Assembly: GCA_004835665.1 (NCBI GenBank)
Contig: RBKR01000020.1
Location: forward strand, 930,001 to 994,000
Source: Phoma sp. XZ068
Taxonomy: Eukaryota; Ascomycota; Dothideomycetes; Pleosporales; Didymellaceae
Direction of reading: 5' to 3'
Length of the DNA stretch: 64,000 bases
Below are positions 10,620 through 21,077 of this stretch, one piece after another. Below the pieces are notes generated by a model. The model was not told the DNA's origin and made no database searches. It saw only the letters and a list, made by a program, of their open reading frames with translations. The translations under genes were made by a program, and so were the position numbers. The number at the start of each line of letters is the position of its first letter. Within the stretch, counting starts at the first letter, position 1.

Positions 10620-12044
10620 ATGGCGAATACATTGCCCTCAATGCTGCGCTCTCGGCAGTTATTCAGTCGGCTCTACTTCCCTTGTATTTCCCCGGTCTCG
10701 GGTACTATTGCCCGCATTAGCGCTGCCCCTCGTCGTCCATTTTCCAGTTGTTCGCCGAACACCTTTACACTTCACCAACCTCACCACAGATTATACACAA
10801 TGGCTGCTAAGGGAAACTACGAATTGCTCTGCCTCGAGAACCCTCTCCTGGACATCCAGGGTGTTGGGTAAGTCCATTGGAGTCCTCCTCGAAGCATGAG
10901 CGCCTCGGATGTGGGGTTGCGCACCCTAATGGAACTTTTCTGACCGCAACCCAGTGATGAGAAGCTTCTCGAGAAGTACGGCCTCAAGGCCAACGACGCC
11001 ATTCTTGCCGACCCCGAGAAGCATATGGGTCTCTTTGAGGACCTGATCCAGAACTTCAAGGCCGTCCTCATTGCCGGTGGTGCTGCACAGAACACCGCCC
11101 GTGGTGCCCAGTACCTCCTGCCCTCCGAGTCGGTCCTTTACATTGGCTGCGTTGGCAAGGACAAGTACGGTGAGACCCTCGAGAACATCTGCAAGGAGGC
11201 TGGTGTCAAGACCGAGTACCTCTACGACGAGAAGACCCCCACTGGTCGCTGTGGTGTCGTCATTACCGGCCACAACCGCTCGCTCTGCACAGATCTTGCT
11301 GCGGCCAACAACTACAAGCTTGAGCACTTGAAGCAGGACCACATCTGGAAGCAGGTCGAGAACGCCAAGGTCTACTACGTTGGTGGCTTCCACTTGACCG
11401 TCTGCGTGCCTGCCATCAAGGCTCTGGCCGAGGAGGCTGCTGCTAAGAACAAGGTAAGTCGTGGTCGTAGAGAAGGCGATTGCTTGAGTTGAACTAACAT
11501 GGCCCAGCCCTTCATCCTTAACCTGTCCGCTCCCTTCATTTCCCAGTTCTTCAAGGATCCCCTTGACGAGGTTCTCCCTTATGTCGACATCCTGATCGGT
11601 AACGAGACCGAGGCCGCTGCCTTTGCTGAGTCGCACAACATCGACACCAAGGACGTCAAGAAGATCGCCGAGGCTATTGCCAACGGTCCCAAGAAGAACA
11701 CACAGAGGCCCAGGACTGTCGTTTTCACTCAGGGCACCGACCCCACAATTGCTGTCACCGCACAGGACGGCGGCAAGGTCGACGTCAAGGAGGTCCCCGT
11801 TCACGCCATCAGCGAGGACAAGATCTACGACACCAACGGTGCTGGGTACGTCTTACTTCTAACCGCTCAAAATCCAATACACTAACATCTATATAGTGAC
11901 GCTTTCGCCGGTGGTTTCGTCGCTGGTATCGTCGAGGGCAAGCCCCTCGAGAAGGCCATCGACATGGGCCAGTGGCTCGCAAAGCTCTCGATCCAGCAGC
12001 TCGGCCCTTCGTACCCCCAGCCTAAGCAGACATACTCCAGCTAA
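10620..12044 (+). CDS. Adenosine kinase, with an optional N-terminal extension
   Basis: Phosphorylates adenosine to AMP with ATP, salvaging purine and clearing the adenosine left by the methyl cycle. Exons are 10620-10867, 10955-11453, 11508-11845 and 11897-12044; all introns have clean GTAAGT or GTACGT donors. From the inner ATG at 10800 the protein is 350 aa, the normal size. It has the PfkB-type glycine motif IAGGAAQNTARGAQ, VGKDKYGE, and the signature DTNGAGDAFAGGF, whose Asp at about residue 303 is the catalytic base; a splice junction falls inside this signature. An in-frame ATG at 10620 adds 60 residues rich in Arg, Ser and Phe and poor in acids, resembling a mitochondrial presequence. 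Both ATGs sit in good context (ACAATGGC). Kinase identity is very secure; the start is not. Confidence 0.95.
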
Positions 12045-12466
12045 GCGCCGCAATCAATAATGATTGAGCGTGAATGCTCGTGTATTTCAACAATCTGCGA
12101 GAGCATACCCCAAGTCGGGTGTGCGTATCAGGTCCTGCCCGCTCAGAAAGGAGCGGTTTGAGGGTACAATGTCCAAGCATTTGTTTTGGCGTACGTGGAA
12201 AGGGTCAGGCATTTCAACAGCCGCATATTAGATACCCAGGATTAGCATGCAGTGATATGTATGAATGGAAATAAATAGACGATTACCACAATTCGATCGT
12301 CCTGAATGTGCTGCCAAATTACAAAACGTGAGCACTGCCGTGCAAAGCCAGACATGCAACACGTTGAGAACACCTAAGACTTCCCTTTCAGCAGCAAAAA
12401 GCCAATCCGTCAACCATCACGGCTACATTTGAATGCTTCGGTCGAAAGCAAAACGAATGCATTAGC
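12045..12466. other. Intergenic, no gene seen
   Basis: 3' flank of adenosine kinase, running to the Pol III terminator of the tRNA gene on the opposite strand. Nothing else is seen. Confidence 0.4.
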
Positions 12467-12472
12467 AAAAAA
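12467..12472 (-). terminator. RNA polymerase III terminator of the tRNA gene
   Basis: Six T residues on the minus strand, five bases past the 3' end of the tRNA, matching the usual Pol III T-run terminator. Confidence 0.7.
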
Positions 12473-12477
12473 GATGC

Positions 12478-12562
12478 GATGTCCGCAGGGCTCGAACCTA
12501 CAACCTTTGGCGAGTTTCAGCGTAAACCGAAAACCAACGCGCTACCATTGCGCCAGGACACC
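12478..12562 (-). tRNA. tRNA with 14-nt intron, probably Arg (anticodon TCG)
   Basis: The minus strand folds into a full cloverleaf of 85 nt. The acceptor stem is GGTGTCC with GGACATC (one G-T pair). The D stem is GCGC with GCGC around AATGGTA. The T arm is GTAGG-TTCGAGC-CCTGC. The anticodon stem is TTGGT with GCCAA. The anticodon loop starts TTTCGG, which places TCG at positions 34-36 after the conserved T33. The extra 14 nt after position 37 sit where eukaryotic tRNA introns always lie. A-box and B-box sequences are present, CCA is not encoded, and a T6 terminator follows. The fold is secure; the anticodon assignment depends on the intron boundary. Confidence 0.85.
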
Positions 12563-14050
12563 TTGATCAATGATTTGATAAGATCTTGATTGCTTTTGTA
12601 AAATATATTGACAGTCACTTAATGAGGTCTCGTTGTTTGGAGTGTCGTTCCCACTGCTGGTTCTGTGGAGAGATGAGGATTTATGGTAGGTATGGTTAGG
12701 GTGGATTTGAGGGCATGTGGGGTATGCTACTTTTGAGTTTAGGTTTAGTTTAGATGGGGCCGTCTTCTTAGGGTTTTTGATAAATCAGAGTGTAGGTAAC
12801 AAAGACTAAAAAAATCCGAGATGCTAACACAATTCCGGTTGGGAATCTAAATAAATGGAAAATAGATATTACTAGATGGGAATGACTTGAAATGGTATTT
12901 TGAAATGTTACAGCATGCGCGTTGTCTTCTTCTCTAGTTTTTATGCTAGGCGTACAGTTTATAAGAAGCATAAGTTGAAATTTATTCCATATGTCTGCTC
13001 AGGCTCAGGCCAATACTGCAGGGCTTTGACTTAGTCAATAGCCTTTTGAGTCTTAGTCGCAATGGTATATGAGAATTCGGATAGTTACTGGCTAGTCGTA
13101 ATGTCGACGTTCTTGTTCTCTGACGACTTCACACTGGACTTGAAAGAAATTACTCTCCCGCCACGAGCAAGATGGTCTCAGACCCTTTTTTTCAGTCTGC
13201 TTACAGAGTAACTGAGGTGTCGGCGTGCAATAGGATGCGGGACATTTTATAGCGGTATCTCTTGATCCCACGATCTAGACTGCGTGTGCTGGTGCACCAC
13301 ATACCATACTAGCACTTATTGGGCTGCAGGCTGCTATCAGCCAGTCAATGATGTCGTTGTATGCGGCACATGTTTGCTCGACATGGTCAAGTCCAGGATG
13401 GAGCCGAATTATCTTACTTTGACCTCAACGAAAATTTGGGTGCCGCTGAGGACTACAACGATCTCAAACGCACGTAACATTGTCATTGGATTCCTCAGTC
13501 GGCGAAGGGGAGGAACCCCGTCTGCGTAGGTCGGCACAAACGTCGAAAGGCAAATTCCGGGTTCCTTGAGACCTCTTTTGTCTTAGCAATGTCCAGGAGG
13601 TCCGTCCACACCGATCCTGGCGACTCCTACGCTCTTCGTACCCAATCTGGTCTCATTACCTTCCTGGTGGATCCTCCTACATTGCAAGATGTGTGACGCC
13701 TGCAGAGCCTGCACTTGGTGAAAACCAGAATGAATAGGTGGCAGGCTCGGATAGAAACTGGAAGAGTGGAGAAGCGCACGTTATCATTCCGTTTCAACGT
13801 CTCGGTTATGTGTCCAACTAGATTCATGTGCAATAGAGTTTGTTCTAGTTAAATTATTCTTGACAGCTATAGTCTGAAATCCTCTAGTTTGGTCGCTGAA
13901 TGCTTCTCGATGAAGTCCTCGAACGTTGTATGGTCAAGTCTGCAATCGATGTTGCGTGATGACTGCTCATAGATGCACAGATGATCGGTCTGCAAGTGTA
14001 AACTCGATAGCCTACATAGTCTCCCAAACTTAGCCTATGCTTCGCCTCAT
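12563..14050. other. Gene-poor, AT-richer stretch, no gene seen
   Basis: About 1.5 kb with only short frames. The part at 12640-12760 is T/G-rich on the + strand. I found no transposase-like reading frame and no terminal repeats by eye. Confidence 0.4.
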
Positions 14051-14944
14051 CTACGACACGGGACGTCTAGATGGACCACCCTTATTCACGAGCTCGAAAC
14101 GGCGCCCGGCTGCGAATCGTGTGAATCTTGACCTTATCTGTCTCAGAACGCGAGCGTCTTGCTCATAACGCCCAACTGCGATCCACGAGAACAACTTCCA
14201 CCGTATTCGTGTGAATAAATCCCCGTCTGGAGGCGTATGAAAATTCTGCATGGACGCATACTCGAAACAGATTAGGTAGAAACCAGTGAAATCCCAATCT
14301 ATCAACCAAAGGTGGCCAGAAGTATCAAGTAGAATGTTTCGTGGTGCAAGGTCATGATGAGTTAATACGAAGGGGCCACCAAAGATGTTCGTCTCTTCGG
14401 GTCCGCTGAGACTTGTGTCGAAGCTTCTATCGCTGTTCGCATGCCCTTAAAATTGTCCCAAAATTGCAAGAAAGACGTGACATGTTCTGGCCCTGATCTA
14501 ACAGGAAGGCCAAAGCGGTCTTCTAACCAGAATGACCTGCACTCGCCGCTTGATAGAGAACCTGCGGTTGACGATTCCACCGACCTTTAGAAGATTAATG
14601 AAGCGGCGGAGTTGCAGAGCTAGTTTTACAGTCATAAACCATCCGAGCTTCACTCACGTCTTTTCTAGGGTGGTCCTTTGAATATGCTCCATGATGCAGT
14701 ATGCACCTCCCTTGTATGCGATTATCCTCTTTATGCAGGGAATGCGAATACCTAATTGACGAGCAACGTCTGTGGCCTTGACCATATCTTCAAGTATGGG
14801 AAGCTCAAAGTGTTTCGCCAGTAAGGTCGCCGATAGGAGGTATATGTCAGAGACAGGTGTAATTAGGGGAGATGCCCTAACATGATGTGCTAATTCGGCT
14901 TCCGAGTAATCCTGGAGCAAGTCGTCATGAAAATATGAATTCAT
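14051..14944 (-). pseudogene. APH-family phosphotransferase pseudogene (nonsense codon plus two frameshifts)
   Basis: Three frames on the minus strand add up to one fungal aminoglycoside-phosphotransferase-like (protein-kinase-fold) protein. The ATG at 14944 starts MNSYFHDDLLQDYSE and runs to CIMEHIQRTTLEKT, then hits TGA at 14656-14654. Homology-like sequence resumes at once as WFMTVKLALQLRRFINLL. A one-base gain near 14586 shifts to SSTAGSLSSGECRSFWLEDRFGL. A one-base loss near 14395 shifts to FVLTHHDLAPRNILLD and LIDWDFTGFY, which hold the HxDxxxxN catalytic loop and the DWD metal-binding motif. It ends RRFELVNKGGPSRRP. Reading TGA as part of a GTGAGT intron would need a ~38-nt intron and would remove family sequence. 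I therefore call it broken. Substrates of this family in fungi are mostly unknown. Confidence 0.8.
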
Positions 14945-17279
14945 ATCTGAGCGACGGTTAGGTGTAACATAGCTGCTAATTTATCAGGCATCACAACTAT
15001 ACCTTTAAATCGAAAGACGGTAGGTGTTGCTAGAGTAGGATATCCTTCCGTGATCATAATCAGCCCGACATGGCGAACGCGCGACGACGCGAAGGGAGAA
15101 GTGATTACCAGAACCAGATTGCAACTCCTCGTTGACTCAAGAGATCCGCTAAACGCCGGCCTGCAGACGAAAAATCTAGACGTCGCTGATGAAGGCCGCA
15201 ACGAGAGGAGTGCTCTCCGCAACTATCTCGACTGGCATTTTGTGGGGTACAGCTCATCTCAGTGACATGCCAATATGGTCTCTCCGCAAATTCCCGTGGA
15301 GTGACATTTCAAATGATCCTGCAATTCACACGCCATCGTTCATGCACAGCAGGGGATTTGATTTATTCGGGCAACTGTTACCGACTGCGTGTGGGTCGTC
15401 GCTGTCACACATGCCGCTTTTCGAGTCGGTCTTGGTGGTACCAAAGCGGCGGACCGCTCAAGCAACAGCTATGGAGGAGATTGAAGATGCGCACGGAGGA
15501 GCGACAACTATCCGATCATAATTCCATGATGAATGCCAGTATGAATTTCGAATGGCGCAATGAGGGCCTCTCCTGCCAAGTACAACAAGTGGACCTCCAA
15601 GACACGCCAGGAAGAGAACTGTCGCGAGATGTCCAAAAGCAGACCTGGAGTGGAAAGAAGCGGGAAGTGGAAAGTCTACTACGCACGGGCATACCACGCT
15701 TCCTGCCGCGCCCACCAACTTGTGAGCGATGCATCATTTAAAACACACTATCGACAAATTCGCACAAATTTCCTTACCATCACCACTCGATTTGGATGCC
15801 TTCACACTCGGCAGTTGCCTTTCGCTGATTTGAGCTGGTCCGTGAACAGTGACAGTGGACGATCACATTGAGCTGCGCCAAATAAGGCGATGTTATGAAA
15901 TGCTTGTCTGTTCACTGAAAGTCATTCTTCATCCGATGGAACAGCAAAAATCCGCGTGGAAGCATTCGGTCCATTGTCTTGGCGACACGCGAATTCGGGT
16001 CTCGCGTTGACTCCCGGCACGGCTATTGCCCAAGTGTGTTATTGCCTGAGCCCATTACTCGCGAGCACCAGCGCCACGGCAGGACTAGAAATGTTCTTCT
16101 CAATAATTGTCGAATCCGCATGCCCCGTAGGCAGCATGATGTTCACAAAAACTCTTCATGACCAGCAGGATGACCTTTGAAGCACTGAGACATGGCTGCA
16201 ATAGGCCAATATTCTTCTGTATTGCACCACAACAATGGCAAGGGACTGCCGATCTACTGAGCATCTCGAAGATCTGAGCGACGGAGACTTCCATGAGGGC
16301 GGACCCTAGGGTCTGGATTTGTAGATCCCCCATCATCATCCTGAGCATTGCAAATAGCATCTCGCGACCGGGAGCATGTTGGATGTCGCATTCCCGTCCA
16401 CGTGCAGCAACGCCCAAGAAACGTAGAAGCTGCGTGCGCTACCCGCCGAACACGCCACCCATCCAGTTCTTCGGAACGACTTCGTGTTCGCTTTCCGAGG
16501 CCTCGCTTCACCCAACAAGCGCTTTAAACTTCCTGTCAAGGCGGCACGCCTAACGGAAGCTGGTCTGTTTTGTTACTTCCTGAATCTTAGTTCGGCGATC
16601 ATGCCCGGCAAGCCTACCTGAAACGCGTCTGACCTGTGCTGCTGCAGATCACAAGTGATAGCGTCAGACCATAGAGTTTGGTTTAGATGCAGCTAGTTGA
16701 CAGTGAACAGACATCCTCCAGCCTTCACAGGGCTTTAACACACCACGTTAGCGGCCCGAATCTGTGAACCCAAGTTCTTCAATCATTGGTGTATGCACTA
16801 CATACAGGTACAAGCATCTCGGGGGAATAACAGACAGTCGGGCAGCACGCAGCTACCAAGACCGGTAGATGACGCTCGACGGCTCTGAACAATCGGAGTA
16901 ATCATGCTGCGAAAATTGCTCGTTGCACGACCACTAATATACTTGCCATCGGACACCGGCTTCCTTCTCACACCGGTGTACAACCAGGAAGACACTGTAC
17001 GGTCAGATCTGCTAAGCACCGGGATACAGCTCTAGGCTATCATAGCGCCATAGTACACTGTCGGCGGGCAGAGGAAAATCCTCATGTACATGACTTGTGC
17101 AACTGCAGCCATGTTTGAATCCAGGACCCACTTCCCGCTAGCATACCAGGGCATTCGCTAGCCCTAGGCGCACGTTCTCACATGCGTTAAGATCCCACAT
17201 GACACCCTGGTATCGCTTGGCTGTCAGTCCAAGTCTTTCATTTACTGCACCTCTCCATGATACGGATCCAGACGTCGAC
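14945..17279. other. Gene-poor stretch, possible degraded coding sequence near 16.1-16.5 kb
   Basis: No intact gene is seen. Between about 16100 and 16540 the minus strand has three overlapping frames with mixed, partly protein-like composition. They could be another decayed gene, but I recognise no family. The rest shows only short random frames. Together with the pseudogene next to it, this is the largest stretch without an intact protein gene in the window. Confidence 0.35.
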
Positions 17280-18815
17280 ATGTCGCACATCGATGCTCTG
17301 ATACCGCGCGTCGACCGTCTGCTCCCTCGAGATGGAGGCCTCCATCCTCCCCCAGAAGTTCTTCTTAGCTGGCCTAAGCCGAACCACATCAACCCGGAGG
17401 ATCGAGGATGGAGCTCATCGATTGTATTGCTCGTGTTCCTAGGCATCACTTTCCTGGTGTACACTGCACGTATGTGGGCACGGTTAGGTCTAGGCAAGAA
17501 CGCTGGATTGGACGACACACTCATGACTATTGCGATACTACCGTTGTTTGGCCTCACGATTTCCGCTATCCTCGGTATGTTGGTCGCATCGTCTCGCATT
17601 CGCAGCTAATGTCGATTTCAGCAATCAGGATATATGGATTTCAATGGCACGTATGGGACCAGACAAAAGAGACCTTGGTCACCTCCAGAGAGGTCAGTTT
17701 GTATACATCAACCCCTTCTGACAATGCTTACCAAATGCTCAGATCACAATGGCTATTGAGATCAACTACATGCTCTGCACGACTCTGATCAAGATCTCAA
17801 TTCTCTGTTTCTACAGACGAATCACTGCTTCACTCACCATCCAATTTGTGTACTGGGTCTGGGGATCTATCGTCTTTTGCATCGTGTACGGCATCACCTT
17901 CATTTTTTTGATCGCCTTTACTTGCTCCCCAGCAATCGGTTTCTTCCACGTCTTCGACCTTTCCTGGAGGCTCCAAAACGAGCTGACTTGCCGCGATGAA
18001 GGGGCTGTCATTGTCGCGGTTGCTGCTATCAGCACTGTGCAGGACTTGATTATCGCTCTGCTTCCTATCTTTCTTATCTGGAAGCTGCAGATTCCCAAGA
18101 CTCAGAAATTGGCTTTGTGTGGTATATTCGGACTAGGCCTTGTGTAAGTGGTTCCCAAAAAACCATAACAATTTACGCTAACCTTTGCAGTACCTGTGTC
18201 TGCGGTATTCTGCGCACGTATTATGCAACCTACGTGTACTACTACAGTATGTATCGTTCACTTGCATCTACCGCCCCAGTGCTAAACTCCACAGCCTACG
18301 ATGTTACATGGTACGCTTACTATGGCTGGATCTGGACCGCACTTGAGGCCGACTTAGCTGTGATCTGTGCTTCTGCACCGGCGCTCAAGATATTCTTCCG
18401 CCGCTACTTCAGCATGACAACCTCTCGTGCCGGTTATGGGAAGTCCGGCAGTGGCACCCGGAGGACACCCATGCCTCTCTCGTCGATGACAAAATCGCAT
18501 GCAAAAGTGTCTATGCTCTCGTCATCTCGAATCACAGCTGGCGGAACATATGACAACGAAGTGCCTCTGAATGGCATCAAAGTCAGCCAGGGGCTAGATG
18601 TTCATATTGATGAGAGAGACGATTTGTCGCAACGGAGCTTCGCTAGCACAAGGAATCTCACTGCTCTGCCCATGCCGCAAGAGAGCGGATGGCAAGGCTC
18701 GAACCAGTGGATACAGGGTTGTCGCACAGTGTGTGCTGCTCTGCGGCCGCTGAGCCGGGGAAGCCTACAGACGAAGAGTCGGGAGAAGGACATTGAGATT
18801 GGTACAGCAAGATAA
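17280..18815 (+). CDS. Rhodopsin-domain integral membrane protein (SAT4/PTH11-like), 447 aa
   Basis: Five exons: 17280-17574, 17622-17692, 17743-18143, 18191-18246 and 18295-18815. Donors are GTATGT, GTCAGT, GTAAGT and GTATGT. The ATG at 17280 (MSHIDALIPR) is preferred over an upstream frame start because a short N-terminus before the first helix is usual. About seven hydrophobic helices are seen, beginning SSIVLLVFLGITFLVYTARM and ending before the cytosolic tail. Typical family motifs include GLDDTLM, YGFQWHVWD, the loop with INYMLCTTLIKISILCFYRRI, and WTALEADLAVICASAPALK. The family is large in plant-associated ascomycetes; a few members sense surfaces or act as GPCR-like receptors, and most are unstudied. 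The tail of ~130 residues is Ser/Thr-rich. The last intron (48 nt) is a multiple of three and free of stops, so it can be mistaken for coding. Confidence 0.88.
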
Positions 18816-19811
18816 TGGACTTAATAATAAAGACTCTGAGCACTCCAGTCTTCTGTCCAGTTGATGGACTTGCTACGAAGCGACACGATACCGCAGATTC
18901 ACTGCATATGCCACTCGGCTCCACATTTTCAGGCCATTTCACTCACTGGATCATCTCAACGCTCTATGGATGTCGACACTTATTTTACCCGTTTTAGTGC
19001 TATTGCGGCTCTGTGCCATGGCTACCAATAACCGCATCCTCCGCATCCTTCGGTCTCGTCATATCGACCCTTGTCGTTCGGCTCAGCACATATAATATGT
19101 TGAGGTATTATCGAATCCTTTACCTAGCTGTATGAGGCACCTTCCGTGTTTCAAGCTCACGGCGCGTTCAATGCATTTTCTTTTATCTGTCCACACGTAC
19201 TGTGCTAATGCACGAACGGACGGGCAACTTTGGCGCTGCGACATGGATAGAGGAGGATATACCCCGTTTCACCTTTTCTTGCGACGGCGTCTCACGTCCC
19301 GGCGCTTGCTCTGGTATACAGCACTAGCGGCAGCATATCCTCGGCATTTTTTTCTTGTTATCACGACTTATCAACAAACATAATGCAAAGATTATCGACA
19401 GTCATTGTCGGCAACTGCCGATTGTCTTTCCGTCGGCAAGCGACCGCAAACGTGCTTTCTGATTCGCTAATGCTAGCTTCCCGAGCTTCGAGAGCTCCAT
19501 GCTCATCGGAGGGGTGCGGGGGAAGCTCACTTGAGCAGAGCGGACTTGACTCAATCCTCTTTCATCAACGCCATAAAACCCATTGCTACCTCTCGTACTT
19601 AAAATAATACATCTTGTCGCATTGCGCAAAAGCTGGAATAGCAGCATCCTGGTGAGAAGCCTCCAAACCTCACGCTCGAGCTCTTGAGCAGATCCATACA
19701 TTCTCTAGAGCAACTACAGAATGTACCATACTCACCAAACACTTTGGTAGATTGCAAACAGTCTGAAAACCAGCATTGGCTGCCTCCCATAGTTCGACAA
19801 TAACGTGCACA
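18816..19811. other. Intergenic, no gene seen
   Basis: 3' flank of the rhodopsin-domain gene and promoter of the nitrilase. No credible frame was found on either strand. Confidence 0.4.
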
Positions 19812-21077
19812 ATGCCGCAACTCCTCAAGCTTGCTTCCGCGCAAGCCCGCACCCTCGAAACTACACAAGAAACTCTCCGCGCCCTCGAGGCGACTACGAA
19901 ACGCGCCGCAGCTGAAGGTGTCGATATCATTCTCTTCCCAGAAGCCTACCTCGGAGGCTACCCTCGCACATGCAACTTTGGGGCCGCTATTGGTGCACGT
20001 GCACCAGAAGGGCGAGAGCAGTTCCTGGCGTACTTTCATGATGCCGTAGACCTCGGCGATACCCCAGCTGGCGCAGGCCAAGACTGGGTAGAGAAACGGC
20101 TTGAGCTGCCCCGTGGTAAGAAGTACAGAGGCGATGGTGTTAGGGAAGAGCTTGAGCGCATTGCTCGTGAGACTGGTGTCTTCGTGGTAACTGGCCTGGT
20201 TGAACGATGCGCAGGCACACTGTACTGTGGAGCTGTTTTTGTATGCCCAAAGCTTGGTGTACTGGGCAAGCGACGCAAGGTTATGCCAACTGGCTCTGAA
20301 CGCTTAGTCTGGGGTCAGGGCTCAGCATCGACATTGCGAGCGGTCACCACCGAGATCAAGGGCGTCAAGTTATGCATTGGCTCGGCTATCTGCTGGGAGA
20401 ACTACATGCCTCTTTTGCGACAGAGTCTGTACAGCCAGAATGTCAACTTGTGGTTCGCACCTACAGCAGATGCTCGGCCTACCTGGGAGTCACTTGTCCG
20501 CACAATTGGCTGTGAGGGCCGTTGCTTTGTCGTGAGCGCAAATCAATGCGTCCAAAGGAAGCACCTACCAAGCTGGATCACGGGCGGGAAGACCACCCAA
20601 CAAAGCAACGGTGCACCTGCAACACCCGAACTTCCGAAGTCAGGTCGCGGACGAAGAAAGAGCACATTCGTCCTCACAGATGAAAAGAACGAGATCTGCA
20701 TCCCACTGCGCGACGGTAACACCGAGCACCTGATCACCAACGGTGACTCCTCAGCCATCGACTCTGGTTCTTCGCCCCTCCGCAATGAAGTGCAACAACC
20801 TCTCAGCCCCAAACAGACCACCACTACCGAAGTCGCATCTTCCTCGCCCGATGACGAAGAATATCTCTCCAGAGGCGGAACGTGCATTATCTCGCCGCTG
20901 GGCGAAGTAATTGCTGGACCTGTATGGGAGAAGGAGGATGAGCTACTGATTGTCGAAGCGGATTTCGAGGACTGTGAGAGGGGAAGATTGGACTTTGATT
21001 CTGCAGGGAGCTACTCGAGATCGGATAGCTTTAAGCTGTCCGTAGAGGGACTGGACCTCAACCCTCCACCGTGGTAG
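19812..21077 (+). CDS. Nitrilase (carbon-nitrogen hydrolase superfamily), 421 aa
   Basis: A single exon. The ATG at 19812 (MPQLLKLASAQ) is chosen because it begins directly at the first beta strand; the frame extends upstream only to a TTG. The catalytic triad is visible: Glu44 in FPEAYLGGYPR, Lys156 in GKRRKVMPT and Cys194 in ICWENYMP. The order and spacing fit true nitrilases, which turn nitriles into acids plus ammonia through a thioimidate on the Cys, usually in helical filaments. Residues about 258-352 are an acidic, Ser/Thr-rich insertion between the SANQC segment and the SRGGTCIISPLGEV strand; typical fungal nitrilases have a much shorter linker there. The natural substrate cannot be read from the sequence, and the protein is not a clear cyanide hydratase. 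Confidence 0.9.
   Translation: MPQLLKLASAQARTLETTQETLRALEATTKRAAAEGVDIILFPEAYLGGYPRTCNFGAAIGARAPEGREQFLAYFHDAVDLGDTPAGAGQDWVEKRLELPRGKKYRGDGVREELERIARETGVFVVTGLVERCAGTLYCGAVFVCPKLGVLGKRRKVMPTGSERLVWGQGSASTLRAVTTEIKGVKLCIGSAICWENYMPLLRQSLYSQNVNLWFAPTADARPTWESLVRTIGCEGRCFVVSANQCVQRKHLPSWITGGKTTQQSNGAPATPELPKSGRGRRKSTFVLTDEKNEICIPLRDGNTEHLITNGDSSAIDSGSSPLRNEVQQPLSPKQTTTTEVASSSPDDEEYLSRGGTCIISPLGEVIAGPVWEKEDELLIVEADFEDCERGRLDFDSAGSYSRSDSFKLSVEGLDLNPPPW

Noticed and set aside
12640..12760. T/G-rich stretch with GGTTAGGG-like words, considered as interstitial telomere repeat
   Set aside because: The words are irregular and never form consecutive TTAGGG units.
14654..14944. Treating the TGA in the phosphotransferase as a GTGAGT splice donor so that the gene is intact
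   Set aside because: The intron would be about 38 nt, shorter than any other here, would delete family-like sequence (VKLGWFMTVKL), and would still leave two frameshifts.
18247..18294. Introns that are multiples of three and stop-free (also 38082-38138, 51782-51838, 59040-59084), suggesting selected intron retention
   Set aside because: Four among about thirty introns is close to what chance predicts for 45-57 nt introns. They matter for annotation accuracy but are not evidence of regulated retention.
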